Shown: in pieces, positions 7,018 to 17,078 of the stretch | How the letters are laid out: each line of letters begins with the position of its first letter | Numbering within the stretch: the stretch's first letter is position 1 | DNA from: Erysipelothrix tonsillarum DSM 14972 | GTDB taxonomy: Bacteria > Bacillota_I > Bacilli_A > Erysipelotrichales > Erysipelotrichaceae | Length of the DNA: 64,000 nt | Assembly: GCF_000373785.1 (NCBI RefSeq) | Contig: NZ_KB892380.1 | Span: 282,771 to 346,770 of the forward strand | Reading direction: 5' to 3' | Position numbers and translations under genes: made by a program | The notes under the pieces: model-generated | The model's input: only the letters and a program-made list of their open reading frames with translations | Databases searched by the model: none | Told to the model about the DNA's origin: nothing

Positions 7018-8229
7018 TCAATGTTTATGTAAATTCACTGTTTCGCTATACATATGAAGAGCAACGGCAATGGGTATCATGTAGGACACCAGAGAAGAAC
7101 CTCCATACGATATAAAAGGTAAGGTAATTCCTGTAATTGGAAGGATTCCAAGAATCATTCCAATATTCTGTAAATCTTGAAAGACAATCATTCCAATGAT
7201 GCCCATCATCATATAACGTTCCTTCGGAAGATTGCTCCGAAGAGTGTTGATAATTAATTTAATATCAAACGTAAATGAAAGAATAACTACGAGCGATGCT
7301 CCGATAAAACCAAAGTTTTGGGAGATGACCGCAAAAATAAAGTCTGTTTGAGGCTCTGGAAATTGTGCAATAACTGACCCTAAAGGATGACCTGTTAATC
7401 CAGCAGTACCAAGTGATAAAAGTGCTTGAAATAATTGGTATCCATATGTTTGTGGGTATTTCTCGTAGTCAAGCCAACCATAGAAGCGTGTCAGTCGGTA
7501 ATGTGTTGCGCCCCCACCAAGAATTGTATTCAAGAGTTCTTGGTTATTGTAGTAGAGCCAGACAATACCAAGAAGAAGTCCCAAGGCTAACCCAACAATT
7601 ACGAAGAACCATTCTCTACGAACCCCAGATAAGAAAAACATCGTTGCGAGACTAACCAAAATAACGATTGGAACACCTGTATCAGGTTGTAGAAAGATAA
7701 GAATAAAGGGTGGAAGTACATACTTCAACATTTTAAAAATAAGCTCGAAATCACTTCTAAATGAATACTCTGTTTTTAATGAATTATGTTCGTGAATCGT
7801 ATTCGCAGTTTTTATTACCAAGACAATTTTCATAAATTCACTTGGTTGGAATGATCCAATTCCGGGAATAGAATACCACGCATGGGTTCCGTTAATTTCG
7901 GGAGCGAAGCGTAGGTTAATTCCAAAGCGGGAAGTAAGAATCCGTGCTACGACGAGGCCGAGCAGACAAACCATAAGAATCCAATAGGCAATGTCGACGG
8001 CTGTAAAGATCCTATCAACGCCGATTTTTAGTAGAAAGGCGACAACTGCTAGCCCTACAAGAATCCAACTTACTTGTTTAATGACGAGATTTATCCCGCC
8101 ATCTTGATTCATAAGTGGTGCTGCAAGATGAATTGCAACTAGGCTAACGCCAAATAACGCAAAGAGCAAGACAATAAGTGTCACATCAAGCGTGAAGTGT
8201 CGTTTGCTTTCATTTATAAATTTGTTCAT
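7018..8229 (-). CDS. rodA: SEDS peptidoglycan glycosyltransferase, RodA type
   Basis: This polytopic membrane protein polymerises lipid II into glycan strands with a cognate class B penicillin-binding protein. About ten hydrophobic segments are evident. The conserved SEDS block PEPQTDFIFAVISQNFGFIGAS contains the catalytic Asp of the (H/Q)TDF(I/V)FAV motif, and the C-terminal ITGITLPFISYGGSSL motif is intact. RodA is preferred over FtsW because of the FQPSEFMK and DFIFAV contexts and the absence of nearby division genes. A GGAGG lies just upstream of the ATG. It is divergent from the following PTS-like gene. Confidence 0.9.
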   Translation of the reverse strand: MNKFINESKRHFTLDVTLIVLLFALFGVSLVAIHLAAPLMNQDGGINLVIKQVSWILVGLAVVAFLLKIGVDRIFTAVDIAYWILMVCLLGLVVARILTSRFGINLRFAPEINGTHAWYSIPGIGSFQPSEFMKIVLVIKTANTIHEHNSLKTEYSFRSDFELIFKMLKYVLPPFILIFLQPDTGVPIVILVSLATMFFLSGVRREWFFVIVGLALGLLLGIVWLYYNNQELLNTILGGGATHYRLTRFYGWLDYEKYPQTYGYQLFQALLSLGTAGLTGHPLGSVIAQFPEPQTDFIFAVISQNFGFIGASLVVILSFTFDIKLIINTLRSNLPKERYMMMGIIGMIVFQDLQNIGMILGILPITGITLPFISYGGSSLVSYMIPIAVALHMYSETVNLHKH

Positions 8230-8294
8230 CGTGCCTCCTTTTGCGAATGAATGTAATAGTGTATAATAGAATGGAAAAGTTAGAGGTGCTCAAA

Positions 8295-9839
8295 ATGAAT
8301 CGTCTTCAGACATATTATGAACAGTTACAACTCCCATTGAAATCATTATTCTTGGGTTGTTTCTTGATTACAATCGGTTCTATTATAGCAAACCCATATA
8401 TCGTCATGATATTTAAATTTAACAGTCCACTATTCGTTACAGCATCGAAATTGTTGTTGTATGCTGGTGGTATCATTTTATCATATTTTCCACTGTATGT
8501 TTTTATTAAATTGTTAACGCATCGAAATGATGAAACCAATGTTGTGGTTACCGGATTCATTTCATATTTAGTGTTCTTAGTCGTGATGACTTTATTGTCG
8601 CCAACGACATCACCAAAAGCAGCGTATTCAGACATTATAAACATTACAATTGGAAACGAATCATATGGTTTGTTTAAAACAGGGATTTTTGGCTTCTTAG
8701 CCGTATTAATGGTGGTACGATACTGTCATCGTAGCCACAAGGAAACCGCAGGGTTCTCACAACTCTCTTATTTAGATAAAGATACCGTGAAACTTGTGAA
8801 TTCAATTATCGGTTCCGCAATTGTAGGTGCGATTTTCGCATATGTATGGCCTATGTTTGTAGATGGAATCTATAATGCATTAAAATTTATTTCTTCGGAC
8901 TCTCATAACCCAATGAGTTTATTTGCTTATGGTGGGTTAGAGCGTCTTTTAACACTTGGAAATATTCAAACAATGATGCATCAGGAAATTTGGCTTGGTT
9001 CTTTAGGGGGATCTTGGATGAATATTGGGGGAGAAACCTTTGTGGGTGATGCCAATATTTGGACTGCACAGCTAAAAGAAGGTTTAAATATGATTAGTGG
9101 TGCCGGTCGTTATACGAGCGCTTATTACGTATTAAATCTATTTGCGATTCCAGGATATTTAGTCGCAGTATTCTCCACAATTTCAAATAAGAAAGTTCTT
9201 AAGAAAAACTTGTATTTATTTGTAATTGCAATTTTAACCTCAATGTTAGGTGGCATTATATTCCCAGTTGAAGTATTGATGCTTCTAACCAGTCCAATTT
9301 TATATTTCTTCCACTTATTCATGACTGCATTCATTTATGCAATTTTAGTGGGATTCGGTGCAACAGTAGGTTTCTCATATTTGGGAACCGTAACCAGTGC
9401 CACACCAGGAAACTTAATTGATTTTATCGGACTTATGCGAAATACAGTAATGTTTAATAAAATTATGATTGTTCTACTTGTAGGAATTATCACATTTATT
9501 ATCTATTTTGCAATGACGCGATTCTACTATAGCAGAATGGCGATTGATGTTTTAAATATTGGAAGTAAGAAAGAACGCGTTAGTGACTTTATCGAACGTT
9601 TAGGCGGACTTGAAAATATTGAAGCAATTTCAAGTACACCAACACATATTCATGTAGCACTTCGTGATCGTGATGATCTGAATGTTTCAGGCTTACACCG
9701 TCAAGGTGTAACACGAATTATAGAAACACGACAAGGGTTTACATTATCCGTAGGTTCATCATCCTTTATGCTACAACGTGCTGTTAACCGTCTTCTTGAT
9801 GCACTTCCAAAAGAAGATACGGAAGAAGAGGTAGCATGA
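8295..9839 (+). CDS. PTS EIIC-EIIB-like membrane protein lacking the phosphocysteine and GITE motif
   Basis: Residues ~15-420 resemble the glucose-superfamily EIIC permease (about ten membrane segments). Residues ~430-505 resemble EIIB (FIERLGGLENIEAI ... HVALRDRDDL). Two signature sites are gone. The EIIC motif GITEPIE reads GIIFPVE, losing the substrate-binding Glu. The EIIB loop normally CxTRLR reads TPTHIH, with Thr448 in place of the phosphorylated Cys. It therefore cannot take part in phosphoryl transfer in the usual way. The start at 8295 has AGAGGTG 7 bases upstream; a -10 TATAAT lies at 8262-8267. It overlaps mutS by four bases (ATGA), so it is the first gene of the mismatch-repair operon. 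The role is unknown: sensor, non-phosphorylating transporter or scaffold. Confidence 0.8.
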   Translation: MNRLQTYYEQLQLPLKSLFLGCFLITIGSIIANPYIVMIFKFNSPLFVTASKLLLYAGGIILSYFPLYVFIKLLTHRNDETNVVVTGFISYLVFLVVMTLLSPTTSPKAAYSDIINITIGNESYGLFKTGIFGFLAVLMVVRYCHRSHKETAGFSQLSYLDKDTVKLVNSIIGSAIVGAIFAYVWPMFVDGIYNALKFISSDSHNPMSLFAYGGLERLLTLGNIQTMMHQEIWLGSLGGSWMNIGGETFVGDANIWTAQLKEGLNMISGAGRYTSAYYVLNLFAIPGYLVAVFSTISNKKVLKKNLYLFVIAILTSMLGGIIFPVEVLMLLTSPILYFFHLFMTAFIYAILVGFGATVGFSYLGTVTSATPGNLIDFIGLMRNTVMFNKIMIVLLVGIITFIIYFAMTRFYYSRMAIDVLNIGSKKERVSDFIERLGGLENIEAISSTPTHIHVALRDRDDLNVSGLHRQGVTRIIETRQGFTLSVGSSSFMLQRAVNRLLDALPKEDTEEEVA

Positions 9840-12343
9840 CAAAAACAACATTAACACCAATGTTACAACAATATATGGACATAAAGAAAAACACCAATGA
9901 TGCGTTGGTGTTTTATCGCTTGGGAGACTTCTATGAGTTGTTTTTTGAAGATGCAATTACAGCATCAAAGGTTTTAGATCTCGTACTAACGGCTCGCTCT
10001 GCAGGTAAAGACCAAAAAGCTCCGATGTGTGGTGTTCCGCACCATGCTGCGCAAGGATATATCCAAAAATTAGTAAGTGCGGGCTATAAAGTGGCGATTG
10101 TCGAACAAGTTGAAGATCCAAAAGAAGCAAAAGGTATAGTTCAACGAGAAGTTGTCGAAATAGTAACACCTGGCACCTATTTTGAAATGGATGATAATGA
10201 AACAAGGGAAATCGCTTCAATATCCTTAGATTTAGTTTATGCAACAATTGTGAGCTGTGATATTGTATCTGGAAATCTTCGTGCAATTCGGGTAATGAAT
10301 GATTTTGTGGAAATTATTAAAGTTCTCCAACAATTTCAAGTAAAGGAAATTGTTATATCGGAACATTTCGATGCGAAAATCTTAAACGAAATAAAAAATA
10401 AAACTGAAATTTATATATCATACCAAGATGAACTATCGACGTCCGTTGACCATAAAGATCCAACGATAAAGAAGACTTTAGCGCGATTGACTCAATATTT
10501 AGTTTATACGCATAAGCGTAACTTAAATCATTTAAGTGAAGTCGTTGTGTTGAACGATGAAGCATATCTACGTATGGATTATGCAACCATGACAAACTTG
10601 GAACTCATAGATCATCAAAAGGGAAAGGAACTTTCACTTTTCTATTTTATTAATCGAACACAAACCAACATGGGTGCCCGTTACCTTAAAGAAACGCTTA
10701 TGCAACCGATGGTTAACTTGGAAGCGATTCAGCATCGTCATTTTCAAATTGAAACTTTGATGGAAGATTATCTTTTAGCTGATGGACTTTCAAAAAAGAT
10801 AAAGGAAACATATGATATTCATCGTGTTATTGCACGTTTATCAACGGGAAAACATAATGCTCAAGATCTTGTTCGTTTAAAGAAAACATTAGGGATTTTT
10901 AAAATGATGCAAGAAGATGTATCAGGAATTTCTTGTTTTGATTTTATGGAAGTTGATGCACTGGAATCGGTCTATAATTTATTGGATTGTCATATCTTAG
11001 ACGATGCGCCGGTCGCACTTAAAGAGGGACGTACGTTCAAGCATGGGGTTCATGAAGAACTTGATGAATTATTAGAGATATCCAAAAACGGCAAGAAATG
11101 GCTTGTGAATTTTGAGGCAGAACAACGAGAAAAGACGGGTATTAAAAACTTAAAAGTTGGTTATACACGGGCATTTGGCTACTATATTGAAGTATCAAAA
11201 GGGCAGATTGAGAATGTCCGGGAAGAATTCGGTTATATTCGTAAGCAAACACTAACCAATGCAGAACGCTATATTAGTGAAGCTTTACAAGATTATGAAG
11301 TAAAAACAAGTCAAGCAAGTGAGCGTATTCTAGAGATAGAACACATTCTATTTGACCAAGTATCTGAATTTGTTGCTCGTTATGCATCAGAAATTCATAA
11401 CATCGGGTCAGCAATAGCGTTGATGGATACACTTATGGCATTATCTGAAATTTCTTCATTACCTGGCTACCATTGTCCGCAATTCGTATCAGGAAATGTT
11501 TTGGATATTCGAAATGGGAAACATCCTGTTCTTGAATCAACGTTAAAAGACCATCAATATATTGCAAGCGATGTTCTAATGAATCAGGAGCGAAACACAC
11601 TCATACTAACAGGTCCTAACATGGGCGGGAAAAGTACATACATGCGTATGGTTGCTTTAAATGTAATCTTAGCTCAGACAGGTTGTTATGTTCCGTGTGA
11701 GTCGATGCAGTTAAGTCTTGTTGATCAAATTTTCACCCGTATGGGTGCGAGTGATGATATTTTAATGGGGCAATCAACATTCATGGTTGAAATGATGGAA
11801 GCTCAAGCGGCATTATCAAGAGCAACCAAGAATTCATTAGTACTCTTTGATGAGATTGGTCGAGGAACTTCGACTTATGATGGGATGGCGCTCGCACAAG
11901 CCATTATCGAATATATAAATAATTCGATTAAGTGTCGCACCGTATTTTCAACACATTATCATGAATTAGTTACTTTAGAAACTATGTATGATGGTATTAA
12001 AAATATTCATGTTGAAGTGCATGAAGAGAATGATGATGTCACATTCTTATATAAAGTCATTGATGGTCGTGCAGATAAATCATACGGAATTAATGTTGCG
12101 CGCCTTGCGCATTTACCACAAAGTATTATCGAGCGAGCAAAGCAAAATTTAGAAATCTTAGAACTCTCTAAGAATCGTCTTGATATTGACGCAAAAGTCT
12201 TAACTGTAGAAATTGAACCGCAAGGTTATAGTACTGTAAAGAATAAAATACAATCCATTGATGTTAATCAATTAACTCCAATTGAAGCATTGATGGTCCT
12301 ATCTGAACTAAAAGCGATAATTGAGGATGATGATAATGAATAA
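9836..12343 (+). CDS. mutS: DNA mismatch repair protein MutS
   Basis: MutS recognises mismatches and recruits MutL. The N-terminal mismatch-binding domain contains the FYE-type motif (LGDFYELFFEDA, near residues 29-40), followed by connector, core and clamp domains. The ABC-type ATPase has Walker A GPNMGGKST at about 593-601, Walker B SLVLFDEIGRGTST, and the STHYHE switch. The length of 835 is typical of MutS1. Its ATG overlaps the stop of the preceding gene, and mutL starts inside its last codons, so translation is coupled. Confidence 0.98.
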   Translation: MTKTTLTPMLQQYMDIKKNTNDALVFYRLGDFYELFFEDAITASKVLDLVLTARSAGKDQKAPMCGVPHHAAQGYIQKLVSAGYKVAIVEQVEDPKEAKGIVQREVVEIVTPGTYFEMDDNETREIASISLDLVYATIVSCDIVSGNLRAIRVMNDFVEIIKVLQQFQVKEIVISEHFDAKILNEIKNKTEIYISYQDELSTSVDHKDPTIKKTLARLTQYLVYTHKRNLNHLSEVVVLNDEAYLRMDYATMTNLELIDHQKGKELSLFYFINRTQTNMGARYLKETLMQPMVNLEAIQHRHFQIETLMEDYLLADGLSKKIKETYDIHRVIARLSTGKHNAQDLVRLKKTLGIFKMMQEDVSGISCFDFMEVDALESVYNLLDCHILDDAPVALKEGRTFKHGVHEELDELLEISKNGKKWLVNFEAEQREKTGIKNLKVGYTRAFGYYIEVSKGQIENVREEFGYIRKQTLTNAERYISEALQDYEVKTSQASERILEIEHILFDQVSEFVARYASEIHNIGSAIALMDTLMALSEISSLPGYHCPQFVSGNVLDIRNGKHPVLESTLKDHQYIASDVLMNQERNTLILTGPNMGGKSTYMRMVALNVILAQTGCYVPCESMQLSLVDQIFTRMGASDDILMGQSTFMVEMMEAQAALSRATKNSLVLFDEIGRGTSTYDGMALAQAIIEYINNSIKCRTVFSTHYHELVTLETMYDGIKNIHVEVHEENDDVTFLYKVIDGRADKSYGINVARLAHLPQSIIERAKQNLEILELSKNRLDIDAKVLTVEIEPQGYSTVKNKIQSIDVNQLTPIEALMVLSELKAIIEDDDNE

Positions 12344-14111
12344 AATCAAAGTACTCGATACACATTTAACAAATATGATTGCAGCGGGAGAAGTTGTAGA
12401 ACGCCCAGCTGGGATTATTAAAGAACTTGTAGAAAATTCAATTGATGCGAATGCTACAAGTGTTGAAGTGCGTATTGTTGAAGGTGGTATGGGATTAATC
12501 GAAGTGAGTGATAATGGGGATGGTATGAGCGGATCAGATTTATCGCGGGCTTTTGAACGTCATTCAACTTCAAAAATAAAGAGTGTTCTTGACCTCAATG
12601 CGATTTCGTCATTTGGTTTTCGCGGAGAGGCATTGCCATCAATTGCTTCAGTGAGTCACGTTGAAGCAATCACACATGATGGTGAAGAAGGTAATCGAAT
12701 AATCATTGATAATGGAGTGAAAAAAATCAATGAACGAGCAGCTAGAAATAAAGGGACGACAATTTCCGTTTCAAATCTCTTCTTAAAAACACCAGCGCGC
12801 CTCAAACATATTAAAAATATCCATTATGAAACATCAATAATACTTGATACCATTCAAAAATTTGCTATGGGAAATCCGCATATTGCGTTTACCTTGTATA
12901 ATGAGGATAAAGTAAGTTTTAGAAGTTATGGTCGCAATGATATAGCGGATGTATTTCATCGTGTTTATGGTGCTCATGTTACACAAGATACAGAATGTTT
13001 TAAAGCAGAAAATTATGATTTTAAAATTGATGGGATTATGGCACTACCACAACATAATCGGGCGAATCGTTACTCAATTTGGCTGTACATTAACAATCGT
13101 ATGATTCGTTTTCCGAAAATTCAAAAGGCAATTGTAGATGCGTATCGAAGACATATGCCACAAGATCGTTATCCAATTGTGGTCATGAACATTCATGTTG
13201 ATCCGCAACTGGTTGATGTCAATGTACACCCTAGTAAATGGGAAATACGCCTCTCAAAAGATAATGTCTTAATCGAATTAATTCAGGATTGTTTTGAAAA
13301 TATTTTAGGAACAAATATGCGTCCACAACGGATTTCTTTCCCAGAACCTAAGCCAATTCCAGTTCAAACGGATTTAAAAGAAGCATTACTAGACGATATT
13401 GTTCCGAAATTCGAACCGTTAATTGAGGAGCCTAAAAAAATATATCAAGCGGATTTTAATTATGATGAATTGCCGTTATCCGATTATAAACCCAGAGTTT
13501 CTGATCCACGTGAATCGACTGATGATATCGACGAAAAAATAGAACCTTTGACGGTACTTTCACAGTTAAGTGGCTGTTATATTCTTGCACAAGGAGATCA
13601 AGGACTCTATATTATTGATCAACATGCAGCAATGGAACGCGTTCGCTATGAGTACTATCAAAAGAAAATGTTGAATCAAAATAATCCGACTCAAGATTTT
13701 CTAATCCCTTTAATTATAGAAGGCAGAAAAACAATAATTGGCCGTGTCGATGAAATTAATAAAATACTTCAAGAGTTTCAGTTAGAATTAGAGGTTTTTG
13801 GGGATGATGCTTTTGTACTTCGTTCAACGCCATTATGGATTGAAGAAAATGTTGTAGCTGAATTTATCAATGAGGTTCTTGATATGTTTGAAGCAGAACG
13901 CATAATAAGGGAAGAAGATCTTCGCCGAAATGTTCTTGCCACGCTTGCTTGTCATTCTTCAGTTCGGTTTAATGAATTTATGTCAATGGATGAGATGATC
14001 GAGTTGGTGCGTCAATTGAGGGCATGTGAACAGCCTTTTAATTGTCCTCATGGTCGTCCAACATTCATTACTGTAGAACATAAACAACTCATTAAGGAGT
14101 TTAAGCGATGA
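12336..14111 (+). CDS. mutL: DNA mismatch repair endonuclease MutL
   Basis: MutL links mismatch recognition to strand removal. The N-terminal GHKL ATPase shows motifs ELVENSIDANAT, DNGDGM and FGFRGEALPSI. The C-terminal domain carries the metal-dependent endonuclease motif DQHAAMERVRYE plus ACHSS and CPHGRPT, so it belongs to the nicking MutL type of bacteria lacking MutH. A proline- and acid-rich linker lies at about residues 335-410. The start at 12336 overlaps mutS by eight bases and has GAGGATG upstream. miaA overlaps its end. Confidence 0.98.
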   Translation: MNKIKVLDTHLTNMIAAGEVVERPAGIIKELVENSIDANATSVEVRIVEGGMGLIEVSDNGDGMSGSDLSRAFERHSTSKIKSVLDLNAISSFGFRGEALPSIASVSHVEAITHDGEEGNRIIIDNGVKKINERAARNKGTTISVSNLFLKTPARLKHIKNIHYETSIILDTIQKFAMGNPHIAFTLYNEDKVSFRSYGRNDIADVFHRVYGAHVTQDTECFKAENYDFKIDGIMALPQHNRANRYSIWLYINNRMIRFPKIQKAIVDAYRRHMPQDRYPIVVMNIHVDPQLVDVNVHPSKWEIRLSKDNVLIELIQDCFENILGTNMRPQRISFPEPKPIPVQTDLKEALLDDIVPKFEPLIEEPKKIYQADFNYDELPLSDYKPRVSDPRESTDDIDEKIEPLTVLSQLSGCYILAQGDQGLYIIDQHAAMERVRYEYYQKKMLNQNNPTQDFLIPLIIEGRKTIIGRVDEINKILQEFQLELEVFGDDAFVLRSTPLWIEENVVAEFINEVLDMFEAERIIREEDLRRNVLATLACHSSVRFNEFMSMDEMIELVRQLRACEQPFNCPHGRPTFITVEHKQLIKEFKR

Positions 14112-15004
14112 AAAAAGTAATAGTAATCGCAGGGGTTACTGCTTCGGGTAAGTCGAAACTTGCAGTAGCGCTAGCTCACAAAATTAATGGTGAAATTATT
14201 AGTGCGGATTCTGTTGCAGTTTATAATGAACTTAATATTGGAAGTGCGAAACCGACCCTTATTGAACAGGATGGGATACCGCATCATCTTATTAATATTG
14301 TTTCCTATACAGAATCTTATCATGTAGCACGATTTCAACTTGAAGCGCGCGAAGCCATTGATTTGATTATTAGTAAGGGAAAGATACCGATTATCGTTGG
14401 TGGAACCGGTCTTTATATCAATGCTTTATTAAATGATTACCGTTTTACAGAGGAGTTAGAACTTCCTGAAATTGATGAGAGTCTGACTAATGAAGCAATG
14501 ATGAATGAACTTATCCAAATTGATCCCGTAACCGCTTCGACAATACACATAAATAACCGTAAAAGGTTAATTCGTTCACTTCAAATGGTTAAATGCACGA
14601 AAAAACCGAAAGCGGATTTAAACAGTAACAAAGGAAAAGAACGGCTCTATGATGCGAAAATATATTTCTTGCAAGGGGAACGAGCATTGCTTTATGAGCG
14701 AATAAACATGCGTGTTGAGGTGATGTTGAATCATGGATTACTTGAAGAAGTATCGCAGTTGTACTCCAACGATAAAAATCTTTTTGATTATCAAAGCATG
14801 CAAGCAATTGGTTATCGAGAGTTTAAACCCTATTTCCTGGGTAATAGTACAATCGATGAAGTAAAGACCCAAATTCAACAGAATACACGACGCTTTGCGA
14901 AGCGACAAATCACATGGTTCAAACATCAGACTGAAAGCACATGGATTGATGTTTTCAATGAAGAACCTTTGAATCGTGTGCTCGAAGATTTAAAAGAGTG
15001 GTAA
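14108..15004 (+). CDS. miaA: tRNA dimethylallyltransferase
   Basis: MiaA adds an isopentenyl group to A37 of tRNAs reading UNN codons. The P-loop GVTASGKSK lies at about residues 9-17, followed by ISADSVAVYNELNIGSAKPT (the DSxQ(V/I)Y region, with Ala-Val in place of Met-Gln) and the GGTGLYINALL motif. The C-terminal segment RRFAKRQITWFK is conserved. The length of 298 is normal. Its ATG overlaps the mutL stop (ATGA), giving a mutS-mutL-miaA unit as seen in several Firmicutes. Confidence 0.96.
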   Translation: MKKVIVIAGVTASGKSKLAVALAHKINGEIISADSVAVYNELNIGSAKPTLIEQDGIPHHLINIVSYTESYHVARFQLEAREAIDLIISKGKIPIIVGGTGLYINALLNDYRFTEELELPEIDESLTNEAMMNELIQIDPVTASTIHINNRKRLIRSLQMVKCTKKPKADLNSNKGKERLYDAKIYFLQGERALLYERINMRVEVMLNHGLLEEVSQLYSNDKNLFDYQSMQAIGYREFKPYFLGNSTIDEVKTQIQQNTRRFAKRQITWFKHQTESTWIDVFNEEPLNRVLEDLKEW

Positions 15005-15021
15005 AAACCACTTTTTTTTGT
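14992..15021 (+). terminator. Terminator after miaA
   Basis: AAGAGTGG and CCACTTTTTTTT form a short stem across the miaA stop codon, followed by a T8 run. Confidence 0.8.
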
Positions 15022-15063
15022 AGGAAATTAAATGCAGTCATCGCATCTAGTAGAGGGTGAACT

Positions 15064-15915
15064 ATGAAGGTAGAACATTTGACGAAACAGTACAAAAATA
15101 ATAGAGGTATAAATAATGTATCTTTTATATTAAATCCAGGGGAAATTCTAGCCGTTCTTGGGATCAACGGAAGTGGTAAATCAACCCTGTTTAAAACAAT
15201 TACAGGACTGATACGTAAAGACTCAGGAGTGATTGAAATAGGTACGATGGGTTATGTACCTGAAAATCGTTCGCTTTTCAAGGATATTACGGTCAAAGAA
15301 CATTTGGAATTGTATGCAGCACTTCATCGGATGAATATAGATGTCATTGAAGAACATCTAATGTACTGGATAAAATTCCTTGAACTCGAAATCTATCTTG
15401 ATTCAAAAATATTAACACTTTCAAAAGGGAATCAACAAAAAGTACAGATACTTTGTGGATTAATTCATGATCCTGAAACAATAATTATGGATGAACCATT
15501 AAGTGGGTTAGATATTCATAATATGCGTCTTATTAAAGGACTTCTTCGCGAGTTATCCCGAAAAGGAAAATCAATCTTGATTTCAAGTCATCAATATGAA
15601 GAAGTAGAGGAAATATCTGATCAGGTATTAATTTTAAAAGACGGGAATGTAAGGATGTATGGCATGCTTAGTGTGTTGAAGCAGGATGCTTCACTGACAT
15701 ATTTGATTATTGAGAAAGAACAATATTATGATATTAAACATCTTGATTTGGATTATAAAATTGTGGAAGATAAGATTTATATCATGATTCGTGAAAAATC
15801 AATTTTAAGCAAAATACTTCCAATTCTCATCGAGTCACGCAGTGTTGAAAAAATCGTTGTTGATGCGATTTCCCTCAAAGAAATGGTAGAGAAGACATAT
15901 GAAGACGTTAATTAA
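15064..15915 (+). CDS. ABC transporter ATP-binding protein (NatA-like)
   Basis: This is the ATPase of an ABC-2 type exporter. Walker A GINGSGKST lies near residues 34-42, the signature is LSKGNQQKV (the LSGGQ-like loop of NatA/YhaQ relatives), Walker B is TIIMDEPLSGLD, and the switch His is in ISSHQ. The Q-loop region is unusually compact (GTMGYVPENRSLF). The C-terminal ~70 residues are a DUF4162-like tail. GAGGGTG precedes the ATG. It overlaps the permease gene by 17 bases. The substrate is unknown; relatives export Na+, peptides or drugs. Confidence 0.88.
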   Translation: MKVEHLTKQYKNNRGINNVSFILNPGEILAVLGINGSGKSTLFKTITGLIRKDSGVIEIGTMGYVPENRSLFKDITVKEHLELYAALHRMNIDVIEEHLMYWIKFLELEIYLDSKILTLSKGNQQKVQILCGLIHDPETIIMDEPLSGLDIHNMRLIKGLLRELSRKGKSILISSHQYEEVEEISDQVLILKDGNVRMYGMLSVLKQDASLTYLIIEKEQYYDIKHLDLDYKIVEDKIYIMIREKSILSKILPILIESRSVEKIVVDAISLKEMVEKTYEDVN

Positions 15916-17032
15916 ATTTTCAATAAAACGAAGGATATTAAATCGCGCAACATTACTCTTTTATCTCATTGTATTTATTGTTTCGGGGTGTGTGCTTTTT
16001 GGTGACAAAATTCTGTCATTACTACTTCCTAATATTTCAGAGCCCACACCTGTGTATACTATGAATATTGAATGGGAAAGATTTTCATTAGGATTTGAGA
16101 AGGTTATTAAATATGATGAAGATGCTTCCATCAAGATTGACAAAGAAGCGGGAATTTATACTATCAAAACACCGACCTCACTGAGCCCTACAGAGAAAAG
16201 TACGTTAAATCTTATCATCGATAGTTATGAAAATGGCTCCAAAATAAAACCGATTGTTGTATTTAAGAATGAGTCGACACATAATCTAAATTTAGAAATT
16301 GTTTTTTCAATATTAACAACCTTGTATTTTTTAATTACATCACTAAGTTCATCAGCAGTAAGTGAAGTAATTATGGAAAAAACTTCCAATGTACTCGAAA
16401 TGCTTTGTTCAGTTATTACTGTAGAGACTTATTTTGTTACTAAAGTCATATTGGGACTTGTGATGATGTTGATTCAGCTGATAAGTATTGTTCTAATTTT
16501 TGGTTTTTGGATTCTTATCAGACAAGTCTACGATCAAGGGCAAGGTCTCGTTGAGGTCCTTCAGACTCTAAGTATTTTAGATTTTGAAGGGAAAACATTT
16601 TATGATATTTTAAAAAATTTCAATTTATCATCTACGGATTACGTGAATATTGGATGTGCATTTTTAATACTTATGATTGGAATAGCAACCGTTCAAGTTA
16701 TCCTTCTAATTTTATCCGTTCGCATTCGATCGATTGAAGAGGCAGGGAGCGTGCATGGTCCATTGTATTTTGTCATGTTATGTATCTACTATCTCTCAAT
16801 ATTTTTAAATACGCGTTATCAAATGACTGAAGGGTGGGGAGTGTATTTATCCCTAACGCCACTATTTAGTATGTTATTCTTACCACTTCGAGTTTTAGTA
16901 TACAATGTTGATGTTTTAGAGATTGGTGTCGCATTTGGGACCGCAATCGGATTATTTATGATTGTATTTGAATTCTCTAAATACTACAGTGAGATGTATA
17001 TTTTTGATAATGATACAAAAAAGATTGACTAA
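15899..17032 (+). CDS. ABC-2 type permease (NatB-like)
   Basis: This is the membrane partner of the preceding ATPase, with which it overlaps. The protein has an N-terminal membrane segment (residues ~17-38), an extracellular domain of ~100 residues, then five clustered transmembrane segments from residue ~135 onward. The conserved SEVIMEKTSNVLEMLCSVI helix between membrane segments is the YhaP/NatB coupling motif. The length of 377 is slightly short for the family. The export substrate is not predictable. No regulator gene is adjacent. Confidence 0.82.
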   Translation: MKTLIKFSIKRRILNRATLLFYLIVFIVSGCVLFGDKILSLLLPNISEPTPVYTMNIEWERFSLGFEKVIKYDEDASIKIDKEAGIYTIKTPTSLSPTEKSTLNLIIDSYENGSKIKPIVVFKNESTHNLNLEIVFSILTTLYFLITSLSSSAVSEVIMEKTSNVLEMLCSVITVETYFVTKVILGLVMMLIQLISIVLIFGFWILIRQVYDQGQGLVEVLQTLSILDFEGKTFYDILKNFNLSSTDYVNIGCAFLILMIGIATVQVILLILSVRIRSIEEAGSVHGPLYFVMLCIYYLSIFLNTRYQMTEGWGVYLSLTPLFSMLFLPLRVLVYNVDVLEIGVAFGTAIGLFMIVFEFSKYYSEMYIFDNDTKKID

Positions 17033-17033
17033 A

Positions 17034-17071
17034 CACCTCTAATGTATTACTGTATTAATACATTAGAGGTG
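17034..17071 (+). promoter_or_regulatory. Perfect 16-bp inverted repeat covering the ribosome-binding site of the MacB-like gene
   Basis: CACCTCTAATGTATTA (17034-17049) and TAATACATTAGAGGTG (17056-17071) are exact reverse complements around a six-base loop. The right arm contains the only Shine-Dalgarno (GAGGTG, 17066-17071) seven bases before the ATG at 17079. An inner palindrome TGTATTAATACA lies at 17051-17062. There is no T-run, so this is not a standard terminator. It could be a protein operator or an RNA hairpin that hides the ribosome site. Confidence 0.7.
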
Positions 17072-17078
17072 AATTAAC

